DNA of 44,153 bases from CAYJLC01 sp964370735 (GTDB taxonomy: Bacteria > Bacillota > Clostridia > Oscillospirales > Butyricicoccaceae): contig CAYJLC010000015.1 of assembly GCA_964370735.1 (NCBI GenBank), forward strand, positions 1 through 44,153, given 5' to 3'. Position numbers and translations under genes: made by a program. The stretch's first letter is position 1, and each line of letters opens with the position of its first letter. The notes below the pieces were generated by a model. The model saw only the letters and a program-made list of their open reading frames with translations. It made no database searches and had not been told where the DNA came from. Shown piece after piece: positions 32,097-40,802 of this stretch.

Positions 32097-33351
32097 AATT
32101 ATTGAAAATATAAATGAAATCGCTAAGAGAAGTGTCGATATTTCGAAAGAAATCGAAATTCGCGTGGAAGATATCATAAAAAATGTTAAAGAAAATGGCG
32201 ACAAAGCGCTTTTTGAATATGCCGAGAAATTTGATGGAGCGAAACTTTCGTCACTACTTGTTTCTGAAGAAGAATTTGAAAATGCATTTAATCAAATGGA
32301 CGAAGAATTTTTGGAAGTTATTAAAAAATCGATGGCAAATATCGAAAAATTTCACAAAAATCAAGTGCAAACAGGGTTTATTACAGAAGAAAATGGCATA
32401 GTTTTAGGTCAAAGAGTAACTCCGATAGAAAAAGTCGGAATTTATGTACCAGGCGGAAAAGCATTTTACCCTTCGACTGTTCTTATGAATGTTGTGCCGG
32501 CAAAACTTGCAGGAGTTTCTGAAATCGCGATAGTTTCGCCACCACAAGCAGACGGAACAATTGCTCCAGAAATTCTAGCGTGTGCGAAGCTTTCTGGTGT
32601 TACTAAATTCTATAAAATTGGTGGCGCAGGCGCTGTTGCAGCACTTGCTTATGGCACAGAAACTGTCGAAAAAGTATATAAAATTACTGGCCCTGGCAAT
32701 GCTTATGTAGCATCTGCGAAACAAAAAGTTTTCGGAGAAGTAGACATAGATATGATTGCCGGACCATCAGATATTTTGGTTATTGCAGACGAAAAATCAG
32801 ACGCTAGAATTATTGCAGGTGACCTACTTTCGCAAGCCGAGCACGATACATTAGCATCGAGTATTTTGGTGACAGACAGCGAAAAACTTGCAAAAGAAGT
32901 GCAAAAGGAACTTGAAATTCAAATTCCATTACTTCCAAAAGCAGATATTTGCAGACAATCGATTTATGGAAATTCATATATTGTTTTGTGTAAAGATATT
33001 GATGAATGCTTTGAAGTGTCGAATGAAATCGCACCAGAACACCTTGAAATTTCGCTTGATGATGCCATGCTTTATTTGAATAAAGTGAAGAATGCAGGGA
33101 GCGTTTTTCTTGGGAGAAATACACCTGAGGCGCTAGGCGATTATTACGCTGGTGTTAACCATACTTTGCCGACAAATGGCACAGCCAAATTTTCATCGGC
33201 ACTGTCTGTTGATATGTTTGTAAAAAAATCAACATTTGTATATTACAGTGAAGAGGCGCTTAAAAGTGCGAAGGACGATATCATTCTTTTTGCAAAAAGA
33301 GAAGGATTAGAAGCACACGCAAAAAGTGTGTCAAATAGATTTGAAAGGTAG
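32089..33351 (+). CDS. hisD: Histidinol dehydrogenase HisD
   Basis: A 420-residue zinc enzyme that oxidises histidinol to histidine in two NAD-dependent steps, the last of the pathway. Conserved stretches are IEKVGIYVPGGKAFYPST, KIGGAGAVAALAYGT, ITGPGNAYVASAKQ, DMIAGPSDIL, LLSQAEHDT and the late IAPEHLEIS and GDYYAGVNHTLPT. Length and order are normal. It starts inside the end of hisG and ends three bases before hisC. Confidence 0.97.
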   Translation: MIKIIENINEIAKRSVDISKEIEIRVEDIIKNVKENGDKALFEYAEKFDGAKLSSLLVSEEEFENAFNQMDEEFLEVIKKSMANIEKFHKNQVQTGFITEENGIVLGQRVTPIEKVGIYVPGGKAFYPSTVLMNVVPAKLAGVSEIAIVSPPQADGTIAPEILACAKLSGVTKFYKIGGAGAVAALAYGTETVEKVYKITGPGNAYVASAKQKVFGEVDIDMIAGPSDILVIADEKSDARIIAGDLLSQAEHDTLASSILVTDSEKLAKEVQKELEIQIPLLPKADICRQSIYGNSYIVLCKDIDECFEVSNEIAPEHLEISLDDAMLYLNKVKNAGSVFLGRNTPEALGDYYAGVNHTLPTNGTAKFSSALSVDMFVKKSTFVYYSEEALKSAKDDIILFAKREGLEAHAKSVSNRFER

Positions 33352-33354
33352 AAA

Positions 33355-34422
33355 ATGAGCAGATTTTTAGTGCAAAAGTTGCAAAACTTGGTTGCATATA
33401 CTCCTGGTGAGCAACCTAAAATAAATGAATTTATAAAACTTAATACGAATGAAAGTCCGTTTTCGCCACCGAAAAAAGCGAGCGAAATTGTAGCATGCAA
33501 GGTCGAACAGTTAAATATTTATTGTGATAACGCTTGCAAAAATTTAACAGAAGCGTTCACTTCTTATTACAATATTTCGAAGGAAAATGTGATTTTTGGA
33601 AATGGTTCAGACGAGATTTTAGCATTCAGTTTTCTTGCATTTTGTGATGAAAATATTGGCGTTTGCTACCCAGAAATTTCTTATGGATTTTACAAAGTTT
33701 ATAGTAAACTTTTTGGAATTAAAGATGAAAAAATACCACTGAAAAGTGATTTTAGCATCGAAATATCAAATTATTTTGCGAAGAATAAAACCATTATTAT
33801 TGCAAATCCAAACGCACCGACAGGAATAGCTCTAAATCTTTCAGAAATAGAAGAAATTTTGACTAAAAATCCTAATAATATTGTAATTATTGACGAAGCT
33901 TATGTAGATTTTGGTGCAGATTCTGCTGTTAAACTAATCGATAAATACGAAAATCTTATTGTTTGTGGAACTTTTTCAAAATCTCGTAACTTGGCTGGTG
34001 CTAGACTTGGCTTTGCAATTGCAAGTAAAGAATTAATTGATGATTTGAATAAAATTAAATATTCGTATAATCCATATAATGTCAACGCTTTGACGCAAAT
34101 TGTAGGGGAAATTTCGATAAAAGAAGATGAATATTTCAAAGAATGCATAAATAAAATCATAAATACACGCGAAAAATTTGTAAATTCATTGGAAAAGCTT
34201 GGTTTTGTGACATTACCGTCGAAAGCAAATTTCGTTTTCACAAAAAATGATAAAATATCAGGCGAAGAATTATACAAAAAGTTGAAAGAAAGAAAAATAT
34301 TAGTTCGTCATTTTACGGATAGCAAAATATCTGATTTTGTTCGTGTTTCAATAGGAACAGACAGTCAAATGAACGAAGTTTTGAAGAATATTGAAGAAAT
34401 TTTGGAGGAAAGTCATGCGTAA
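33355..34422 (+). CDS. hisC: Histidinol-phosphate aminotransferase HisC
   Basis: A 355-residue PLP fold-type I aminotransferase. It has KLNTNESPFSPP near the N-terminus, GNGSDEILAF, ANPNAPTG, IIDEAYVDF and the lysine-bearing GTFSKSRNLAGARLGFAI. It moves an amino group from glutamate to imidazole acetol phosphate. Its start is three bases after hisD, and it overlaps hisB by eight bases. Confidence 0.95.
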   Translation: MSRFLVQKLQNLVAYTPGEQPKINEFIKLNTNESPFSPPKKASEIVACKVEQLNIYCDNACKNLTEAFTSYYNISKENVIFGNGSDEILAFSFLAFCDENIGVCYPEISYGFYKVYSKLFGIKDEKIPLKSDFSIEISNYFAKNKTIIIANPNAPTGIALNLSEIEEILTKNPNNIVIIDEAYVDFGADSAVKLIDKYENLIVCGTFSKSRNLAGARLGFAIASKELIDDLNKIKYSYNPYNVNALTQIVGEISIKEDEYFKECINKIINTREKFVNSLEKLGFVTLPSKANFVFTKNDKISGEELYKKLKERKILVRHFTDSKISDFVRVSIGTDSQMNEVLKNIEEILEESHA

Positions 34423-35002
34423 AGTCGAGATTTTAAGAAAAACCAACGAAACGGACATAAAGCTAATGTTAAATCTTGATGGTTCTGGCAGAAGCGAAAT
34501 CTATACAGATTGTGGATTTTTTGAGCATATGATGACACTTTTTGCGTCACACGCACGCTTTGATTTAGAACTTTCTTGCAAAGGCGATAGCTACATCGAT
34601 TATCATCATACGGTCGAAGATGTCGGAATTGCGTTAGGACAGGCGATAAAGCAGGCTTTAGGCGATAAAAAAGGCATAAAAAGGTATGGAAATTTCACAG
34701 TACCTATGGATGAAGCGCTTATTACGGTGTCATTAGATATCAGCGGTAGAGGCCTTCTATGTGAGGATATTTGCCTGAAATTTGCAAAAGTTGGCGACTT
34801 TGACACTGAACTTTGCAAAGAATTTATGATGGCACTATCACGCGAAGCAGGAATTACTCTTCATATATTACAAATTCGCGGTGAGAACACACATCATATT
34901 ATAGAGGGAATTTTCAAAGCTCTTGCAAGGGCACTTCGCGAGGCTGTTTCGATAGATTTAGCGTTCGCAAATGAAATTCCATCGACGAAAGGACTTATAT
35001 AA
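34415..35002 (+). CDS. hisB: Imidazoleglycerol-phosphate dehydratase HisB
   Basis: A 195-residue manganese enzyme with the two repeated metal motifs DYHHTVEDVG and THHIIEG, plus the substrate loop around GFFEHMMTLFASH. It dehydrates imidazole glycerol phosphate. It is the single-function form without the phosphatase half of the enterobacterial protein; the phosphatase here is the separate hisJ. An ATG at 34391 is in frame, but the GGAGGA site and the family start MRKVEI favour 34415. Its last base is the first of hisH. Confidence 0.97.
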   Translation: MRKVEILRKTNETDIKLMLNLDGSGRSEIYTDCGFFEHMMTLFASHARFDLELSCKGDSYIDYHHTVEDVGIALGQAIKQALGDKKGIKRYGNFTVPMDEALITVSLDISGRGLLCEDICLKFAKVGDFDTELCKEFMMALSREAGITLHILQIRGENTHHIIEGIFKALARALREAVSIDLAFANEIPSTKGLI

Positions 35003-35607
35003 TGATTGCGATTATTGACTATGGTGTCGGCAATTTATTTTCGCTGAAAGCGTCGATTGACCATCTTAAAATTCCTTGTGAAATCACGAATGATAGAGAA
35101 AAAATTGCAAGTGCAAGCCATATAATTCTGCCCGGTGTTGGAGCTTTTGGCGATGCATATAAGAATTTAGTGGAAACTGGACTTGTTGATTTTATTAAGG
35201 AGCAAGCTAAAGTGAAACCACTTATGGGCATTTGTTTAGGTATGCAACTTTTGTTTGAAAAAAGCTATGAATTTGGCGAATGTGAAGGTTTAGGTCTTAT
35301 AAAAGGTGAAATTATTGACATGCGACCTGTGATAGATACTAGCTTAAAAGTACCGCACATGGGTTGGAATAAGCTTGAAATCACAAATACATCGCCTATT
35401 TTAAAGTATACAAAAAATGGTGATAGTGTATATTTTGTCCATTCGTTTTATGCGAAAACTGAACCTGAATTTGTGACTTCGGTTGCAGAATATTCAATCC
35501 CAATAACGGCTACTGTGCAAAATGGAAACGTATTTGGTTGCCAATTCCACCCAGAAAAATCAGGCGAAATCGGACTGAAAATACTAAAAGCATTTTATGA
35601 AGTTTAA
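35002..35607 (+). CDS. hisH: Imidazole glycerol phosphate synthase, glutaminase subunit HisH
   Basis: A 201-residue class I glutamine amidotransferase. The catalytic cysteine is in MGICLGMQLLFE, and the histidine and glutamate in FGCQFHPEKSGE. It passes ammonia to HisF. It starts overlapping the hisB stop by one base. Its TAA stop at 35605-35607 is also the first three bases of the palindromic insertion that follows, which puts hisH against a foreign element instead of the usual hisA. Confidence 0.97.
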   Translation: MIAIIDYGVGNLFSLKASIDHLKIPCEITNDREKIASASHIILPGVGAFGDAYKNLVETGLVDFIKEQAKVKPLMGICLGMQLLFEKSYEFGECEGLGLIKGEIIDMRPVIDTSLKVPHMGWNKLEITNTSPILKYTKNGDSVYFVHSFYAKTEPEFVTSVAEYSIPITATVQNGNVFGCQFHPEKSGEIGLKILKAFYEV

Positions 35608-35715
35608 TCCTCAGTCACTTCGTGATAGCTCCTTTAAAAAGGAGCCAACTTAAAACTTTTATGTCAAAGCCTCCTTTTGAAAGGAGGTGGCGAACGACAG
35701 TTTGTCGGAGGATTA
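35605..35715. mobile_element. 111-bp palindromic MITE-like insertion inside the his operon
   Basis: It begins TAATCCTC and ends GAGGATTA (perfect 8-base terminal inverted repeats). Inside are four small hairpins in mirror order: TCAC/GTGA (35614-35624), an 8-bp GCTCCTTT hairpin (35628-35645), an 8-bp CCTCCTTT hairpin (35670-35687) and CGACA/TGTCG near the right end. No reading frame and no T-run terminator is present, so transcription could pass. The left end supplies the hisH stop codon. It looks like a small non-autonomous repeat; no other copy is seen in the window. Confidence 0.75.
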
Positions 35716-35742
35716 CGTAACTATATAAAATAAGAGGTAAAT

Positions 35743-36162
35743 ATGATTAATGCGAATACTTGTGGAGGAAAATCTAAAGAGTTTACTTGGAAAATTGGTG
35801 GGGAGAATATAGTTATTAATCGCCCTGCAATGAAGAATAAAGACGAAATTATAAGTTTGGATATATTTTTAAAGATAAATGCTTATACAATACAGAAAAC
35901 TTATATAAACTTATGCAATAGCGTGTCAAAAATGGCTGATGGAACAGAAAAAGATGGAATTGGTACATTTTTAATGAGTGAATTTGATTTCAAAAGTTCT
36001 GATGCACAAATCGCAAGCCAAATTGCTGCTATATTATGTCAAACAGGGTGTTGGGTTAACAACGGAAAACAAAGAAATATTGAATTTTACTCAAAAACTG
36101 ACGACCCAATCACATTAATCAAACAATATTATGAAAAACATAAAAATGGAGATGAAATATGA
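35743..36162 (+). CDS. Unknown 139-residue protein inserted between hisH and hisA
   Basis: I do not recognise this protein. It is cytosolic with no membrane segment or signal peptide. It has cysteines scattered through it (C8, then NLCNSVSK, and the pair ILCQTGCW), a hydrophobic central helix IASQIAAILCQTGCW and a lysine-rich tail. An AGAGGT site precedes the ATG. Its stop TGA overlaps the hisA ATG as ATGA, and the hisA ribosome site is inside its last codons, so it is now translationally coupled to hisA. HisH and hisA are usually adjacent, so this gene plus the MITE-like element look like a joint later arrival. It is not needed for the pathway chemistry. Confidence 0.7.
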   Translation: MINANTCGGKSKEFTWKIGGENIVINRPAMKNKDEIISLDIFLKINAYTIQKTYINLCNSVSKMADGTEKDGIGTFLMSEFDFKSSDAQIASQIAAILCQTGCWVNNGKQRNIEFYSKTDDPITLIKQYYEKHKNGDEI

Positions 36163-36866
36163 ATATTTATCCAGCAATCGACCTTAAAGACAACAAAATA
36201 GTTCGTCTTTCACAAGGTAATTATGACAAAGTTAAAATTTATAGCGAAGATATCGCAAAACAAGCGCTTGATTTTAAAAATACAGGTGCGACAAATTTAC
36301 ATATTGTTGATTTAGACGGTGCAAAAGAGGGTACACCTTTAAATCAAAAAGCTATCGCCGAAATTCTTTCGGTAGACGGTTTGTTTTTGCAAATCGGTGG
36401 TGGTATCAGAGATGAAAAGCGTATCGCAGATTACCTTGAAATGGGTATAAATCGTGTGATTTTAGGCACAATTGCTACTAAAAATCAGCAGTTTGTGGCA
36501 GATATGGTTAAAAAATATGGCGATGCTATCGCTGTTGGAGTAGATGCAAAAGACGAAATGGTTGCAACACATGGTTGGCTTGAAAATTCTGGCATAAATT
36601 CGTTTGATTTTTGCTCACAAATGGTAGATATCGGTGTAAAAACGATTATTTATACGGATATTTCAAAAGATGGAATGCTTTCAGGCTGTAATTTGCCTGC
36701 TTATGAGAAATTATGCACACTAAATGGCTTGCAAGTTATTGCATCTGGTGGTGTAAGTAGCATTTCAGAAATCAAAAAATTAAAAGACATCGGATGTTAC
36801 GGTGCAATAGTTGGAAAAGCGATTTACGAAGGCAAAATTTCGCTTTCGGAGGCGCTTAGTGTATGA
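36159..36866 (+). CDS. hisA: ProFAR isomerase HisA
   Basis: A 235-residue TIM barrel that isomerises the ribosyl group of ProFAR. It shows YPAIDLKDNKIVRLSQG with the first catalytic aspartate, HIVDLDGAKEG, QIGGGIRDE, the second catalytic aspartate in YTDISKDGMLSG and ASGGVSS. Its start overlaps the unknown gene by four bases, and its end overlaps hisF by four. Confidence 0.97.
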   Translation: MNIYPAIDLKDNKIVRLSQGNYDKVKIYSEDIAKQALDFKNTGATNLHIVDLDGAKEGTPLNQKAIAEILSVDGLFLQIGGGIRDEKRIADYLEMGINRVILGTIATKNQQFVADMVKKYGDAIAVGVDAKDEMVATHGWLENSGINSFDFCSQMVDIGVKTIIYTDISKDGMLSGCNLPAYEKLCTLNGLQVIASGGVSSISEIKKLKDIGCYGAIVGKAIYEGKISLSEALSV

Positions 36867-37621
36867 TTAGTAAACGAATAATTCCATGCCTTGATGTTAG
36901 GGATGGACGAGTTGTTAAAGGTGTGAATTTCGAAGGAGTAAAAGACGTAGAAGACCCGATTTCTCTTGCGAAATTTTACAACGAAAGTGGCGCCGATGAA
37001 CTCGTTTTTTATGATATTACAGCGAGTTTCGAAAAGCGTGCTTTATTTACCGATATTTTAACAAAAGTTGCATCAGAAATTTTCATTCCACTTACTGTTG
37101 GTGGTGGAATTAACGAACTTTCTGACTTCGATAGAGTGCTAAAATGTGGCGCTGATAAGGTTTCTTTAAACTCTGGTGCACTAAAAAATCCTGAGCTAAT
37201 TCGTGAAGCTTCGGAAAAGTATGGCTCTCAATGTGTGGTTTTATCGATAGATGCGAAGCGTGTCGACGGTAAATTTATGGTGTGTCGCTTGGGTGGCAGA
37301 GAACTTACCGACATAGATGCAATCGAGTGGGCAAAACGCGGTGCTGAACTTGGTGCTGGCGAAATTGTTCTAAATTCAATCGATACCGACGGTGTAAAGA
37401 ACGGTTTTGACCTTGAAATGCTTGAAAAAGTGTGCGAAGTCGTGTCAATCCCTGTAATTGCAAGTGGAGGAGCAGGAAAAGTTGAAGATTTCCTTGATTT
37501 ATTTAAAAAACTTCCAAATGTAGATGCTGGTCTTGCTGCGTCGATTTTCCATTATAAAACAGTAGAAATTAAAAAATTAAAAGAATATTTGCAAAAAAAT
37601 GATATAGAAATGCGAACTTAA
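36863..37621 (+). CDS. hisF: Imidazole glycerol phosphate synthase, cyclase subunit HisF
   Basis: A 252-residue TIM barrel that uses ammonia from HisH to form imidazole glycerol phosphate and AICAR. The first catalytic aspartate is in IIPCLDVRDGRVVKGVNF, then VGGGINE, the second aspartate in LNSIDTDGVKNGFD and ASGGAG. It overlaps hisA by four bases. Normal family length. Confidence 0.97.
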   Translation: MISKRIIPCLDVRDGRVVKGVNFEGVKDVEDPISLAKFYNESGADELVFYDITASFEKRALFTDILTKVASEIFIPLTVGGGINELSDFDRVLKCGADKVSLNSGALKNPELIREASEKYGSQCVVLSIDAKRVDGKFMVCRLGGRELTDIDAIEWAKRGAELGAGEIVLNSIDTDGVKNGFDLEMLEKVCEVVSIPVIASGGAGKVEDFLDLFKKLPNVDAGLAASIFHYKTVEIKKLKEYLQKNDIEMRT

Positions 37622-37641
37622 TGAATGAGGTGGTGATAAAT

Positions 37642-38139
37642 ATGAAAAAAATATTTATACCAATCGGAATTATTTTGATTATTATTACAATTGGTTTATT
37701 GTTTATTTTGCAACCAAAACCTATTAAAACTGACGAAGAATTAATTGAAAAAGCACGAAATGAGTTTGAATTTGACGATGAAATGAGCATTTCTATCATT
37801 GGAGAGCAAAAAGATGACAGAAACACGGTTATTTGGTATTATGTGGATAATCACATAAAATATTATGCATTGGAATTTGAAAAATCGAGCGAAGATGAGT
37901 ATTTTTTCTTAAGGGAAAGAAGTGTTACGACATACGCAAAAGATATAATGACAGCACACGGATTGATTTTAATAAACAACGAAGAATGTGTCGAAATTAG
38001 ACGAGAAAGCACTGATACTGGCAAAATAACTGTAACAAAAGTTGACAAAATTCCATATTTTTATAATACTTCTAATCATTTCGGTGGAAGTATTACAGGT
38101 TTTTATAATGCAAATGGCGAAGAAATGCAATTTAGATAA
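37642..38139 (+). CDS. Unknown membrane-anchored protein between hisF and hisIE
   Basis: A 165-residue protein with one N-terminal membrane anchor (about residues 2-24, KKIFIPIGIILIIITIGLLF) and an acidic extracytoplasmic part. I do not recognise a family. An ATG at 37621 overlaps the hisF stop, but the ATG at 37642 follows a GAGGTGGTGA site and starts directly at the anchor, so it is preferred. It sits within the his operon and likely shares the transcript without being a pathway enzyme. Confidence 0.7.
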   Translation: MKKIFIPIGIILIIITIGLLFILQPKPIKTDEELIEKARNEFEFDDEMSISIIGEQKDDRNTVIWYYVDNHIKYYALEFEKSSEDEYFFLRERSVTTYAKDIMTAHGLILINNEECVEIRRESTDTGKITVTKVDKIPYFYNTSNHFGGSITGFYNANGEEMQFR

Positions 38140-38160
38140 TAATATATGAAAGAGGTAAAT

Positions 38161-38790
38161 ATGAAACTTAAATTAAACGAACAAGGGTTAATCCCTGCAA
38201 TTGTGCAAGATTTTTACACAAATGAAGTGCTAATGATGGCATATATGAACGAAGAAAGCTTCGAAATTACAAAAAATGAAGGCTACACATGTTTTTATTC
38301 GCGTTCAAGACAAGAACTCTGGAGAAAAGGCGCTACTTCTGGCAATCGCCAAAAAGTTATGTCAATCGATTTAGATTGCGACAACGACACGCTATTAATT
38401 AAAGTAATTGCCGAAGGTCCTGCGTGTCACACTGGCGAAAATTCTTGCTTCTTTAATAATGTAATGACAGAAAAAAATGTGTTTTCTATCGATAATCTTG
38501 CAGGACTTATCGCAGAACGTAAACAAACTATGCCAGAAGGGTCGTATACGACTTATTTATTTGAAAAAGGTAAGGAAAAAATCCTTAAAAAAGTTGGTGA
38601 AGAAAACACGGAAGTTATCATTGGTGCTATGAACAACGATAAGAAAGAAACTGTGTACGAAATCGCCGATTTATCGTATCATTTACTAGTATTAATGGCT
38701 GAAATGGGCATTTCTGTTAATGAAATTCGTGATGAACTTGGTTCTAGACACGTTATTGATAAAAAAGTGAAACAGGAGAAAATGCAGTAA
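38161..38790 (+). CDS. hisIE: Bifunctional phosphoribosyl-AMP cyclohydrolase / phosphoribosyl-ATP pyrophosphohydrolase HisIE
   Basis: A 209-residue fusion. The N-terminal HisI part (about 1-110) has LMMAYMNEES, FYSRSRQELWRKGATSGN and the zinc-binding CDNDTLLIKV and PACHTGENSCF cysteines. The C-terminal HisE part (about 115-209) has GSYTTYLFEKG, KKVGEENTEVIIGA and DLSYHLLVLM. The two domains carry steps two and three. The start at 38161 is chosen for its AGAGGT site over a Met codon 15 bases upstream. Its last base overlaps hisJ. Confidence 0.96.
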   Translation: MKLKLNEQGLIPAIVQDFYTNEVLMMAYMNEESFEITKNEGYTCFYSRSRQELWRKGATSGNRQKVMSIDLDCDNDTLLIKVIAEGPACHTGENSCFFNNVMTEKNVFSIDNLAGLIAERKQTMPEGSYTTYLFEKGKEKILKKVGEENTEVIIGAMNNDKKETVYEIADLSYHLLVLMAEMGISVNEIRDELGSRHVIDKKVKQEKMQ

Positions 38791-39596
38791 TGATTTCAAA
38801 TTTACATACTCATACCACGCTTTGCGATGGAAAAAATACTCCGGAAGAAATGGTGCAAAAAGCTATAAATCTAGGGCTTAAATCGCTAGGTTTTTCTGGT
38901 CATGCACCGATGCCAATTGAAAATGATTGGGCAATGAGTTATGAAAATTTTGATGTGTATACTAAAGAAATCTTACGTCTTCGTGAAAAATATAAAAAAG
39001 AAATCGACATATTTTTAGGGATTGAAAAAGAGCATATTTTTGATTTGCCAGAGTGTAAATTTGACTATGTTTTATCATCAGTTCATACCATTATTAAAAA
39101 TAATGAGGTGTTTTATGTCGATTTTACAAAAAAATCGCTTATAGATGTTGTAAATAAACATTATAATGGCGATTTTTTCGCGTTAATCGAAGAATATTAT
39201 GAAAAAGTAATAGGAGCATCAAAAACTGGTGATATTTTAGGTCATTTTGATTTGATTACAAAATTTAATAAAGAGAATGACTTGTTTGACGAGTTTTCAG
39301 AAAAGTATCAAAAAATAGCTAAAAATGCATTAAAAGCTTGCCTTGATAACGATATTATCGTGGAAATTAACACAGGTGCAATTTCGAGGGGATATATCGA
39401 TAGATTTTATCCAGCCCCATATTTGCTTGATGTTTTAATAGAAAACGATGCAAAAATTATGATTACAAGCGATACTCATTCGGCAGAAACGATAGATTTT
39501 TATTATACACAAGCTGTGGAAATTCTTAAAAAACATGGCTTTAAAACACATACAATTTTAACCACAGACGGTTTTGTGCAGGTTGAACTTGTGTAA
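38790..39596 (+). CDS. hisJ: Histidinol-phosphatase, PHP family (HisJ/HisK)
   Basis: A 268-residue PHP-fold metallophosphatase. Visible are the metal motif NLHTHTTLCDG at the N-terminus, SGHAPMP, LGIEKEHI, SSVHTI and later HFDLITKFN and SDTHSAE. It turns histidinol phosphate into histidinol and supplies the activity missing from the short HisB. It overlaps hisIE by one base. This completes the pathway within the operon. Confidence 0.93.
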   Translation: MISNLHTHTTLCDGKNTPEEMVQKAINLGLKSLGFSGHAPMPIENDWAMSYENFDVYTKEILRLREKYKKEIDIFLGIEKEHIFDLPECKFDYVLSSVHTIIKNNEVFYVDFTKKSLIDVVNKHYNGDFFALIEEYYEKVIGASKTGDILGHFDLITKFNKENDLFDEFSEKYQKIAKNALKACLDNDIIVEINTGAISRGYIDRFYPAPYLLDVLIENDAKIMITSDTHSAETIDFYYTQAVEILKKHGFKTHTILTTDGFVQVELV

Positions 39597-39623
39597 TTGA
39601 GTGAAATTCTAAATGGAGAAAAA

Positions 39624-40802
39624 ATGAAAAAAGTTAAAATCATATTAGGCGTATTATTGTATATAAATGCAATATTCTTACTTACTTCTTGCAAAAATGA
39701 TGAAATAGATACTATTTATAGTGCTCAAGATATAGCATATATTATTGCAAATTCCCAAGAAAATTTAGCGAGTATGACAGAAATTTCTGCCGATGATGAG
39801 CTATATATAAGCTATATTGAAAAAAATTACTTACTTTACGATGAAGTTATTGAAGATGGAGTGATTTTATATGCAAGCAATGGTGTTTTTGCAGATGAAA
39901 TCGCAGTTTTTGAATTTTCTAGCCAAGACGATGCAGAAGATGCAATAAGTGCGATTGAAGAATATAAATTTAATCGAGCAGGTAATTTTACAGGGTATGT
40001 GCCAGAGGAAGAAAAAGTTGCAAATGATGGCATAATTTCTCAAAAAGGTGAATTTATAGCGATGATTATATGCGATAATCCAGAAAAAGGTGAAGAATTA
40101 TTTATTGAATGTTTTAGTGAAAATCCACCAGAAATTCCAAGTGAAATTGATTTTATTCAAGCTGATATTGAAAAAGAAATCGAAGTAATTGAAGAAGTTG
40201 AAGAAATCGAAAAAAACACAGTGCAAAGTGAAGAATATAGCAGAGATGATGTTATGTATGCGTGGGAAACTGGAGATAGTTCAAATCTAAACGAAAAAAA
40301 TAAGGCAGTGTATGATATTACTTCAGAATTTATAAATAGTTTTAGTGATGATATGACAGAATACGAAAAAGAACTTGCAATTCATGATTTTATTGTGACA
40401 CAAACTCAATATGATTCATCGGCAATCGGAGCAGACGAAAACACTGTTACAAGTCCTGATAATGATAACCCATACGGTACTTTAATAACCAATAAATCAA
40501 TTTGTAGTGGATATAGTAGCACTTTTCAGCTTATGATGGATATGGTTGGTATCGAATGTATTACCGTTGAGGGCACTGCGCATCAAGGAACCGAAGAGCA
40601 TGCGTGGAATATGGTTAAATTAGACGATGAATGGTATGTTGTAGATGTCACATGGGATGACCCTGTATCGAACGGAAAAGATACGGGTAGAGTATCGTAT
40701 ACTTTTTTTAATGTGACGAGTGATTTTATTAGAAATTATGACCATCAATGGAATGAAGATGGGATACCAGTTGCAGATTCTAGTAAGTATAGTTATAGAT
40801 GA
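39624..40802 (+). CDS. Lipoprotein with DUF4358 and transglutaminase-like domains
   Basis: A 392-residue exported lipoprotein. Lipobox LLTSC closes the signal peptide. About residues 25-165 resemble DUF4358 (ADEIAVFEFSSQDDAEDA, then TGYVPEEEKVANDG and KGEFIAMIICDN). A glutamate-rich linker (190-210) leads to a transglutaminase-like domain whose triad appears as the cysteine in NKSICSGYS, the histidine in EEHAWNMVKL and the aspartate in WYVVDVTWDD. Such domains in Gram-positive lipoproteins are protease-like or crosslinking and often act on the wall. The TTG at 39597 is possible, but the ATG at 39624 has a GGAG site. No terminator is seen, and it may ride at the end of the his operon. Confidence 0.83.
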   Translation: MKKVKIILGVLLYINAIFLLTSCKNDEIDTIYSAQDIAYIIANSQENLASMTEISADDELYISYIEKNYLLYDEVIEDGVILYASNGVFADEIAVFEFSSQDDAEDAISAIEEYKFNRAGNFTGYVPEEEKVANDGIISQKGEFIAMIICDNPEKGEELFIECFSENPPEIPSEIDFIQADIEKEIEVIEEVEEIEKNTVQSEEYSRDDVMYAWETGDSSNLNEKNKAVYDITSEFINSFSDDMTEYEKELAIHDFIVTQTQYDSSAIGADENTVTSPDNDNPYGTLITNKSICSGYSSTFQLMMDMVGIECITVEGTAHQGTEEHAWNMVKLDDEWYVVDVTWDDPVSNGKDTGRVSYTFFNVTSDFIRNYDHQWNEDGIPVADSSKYSYR

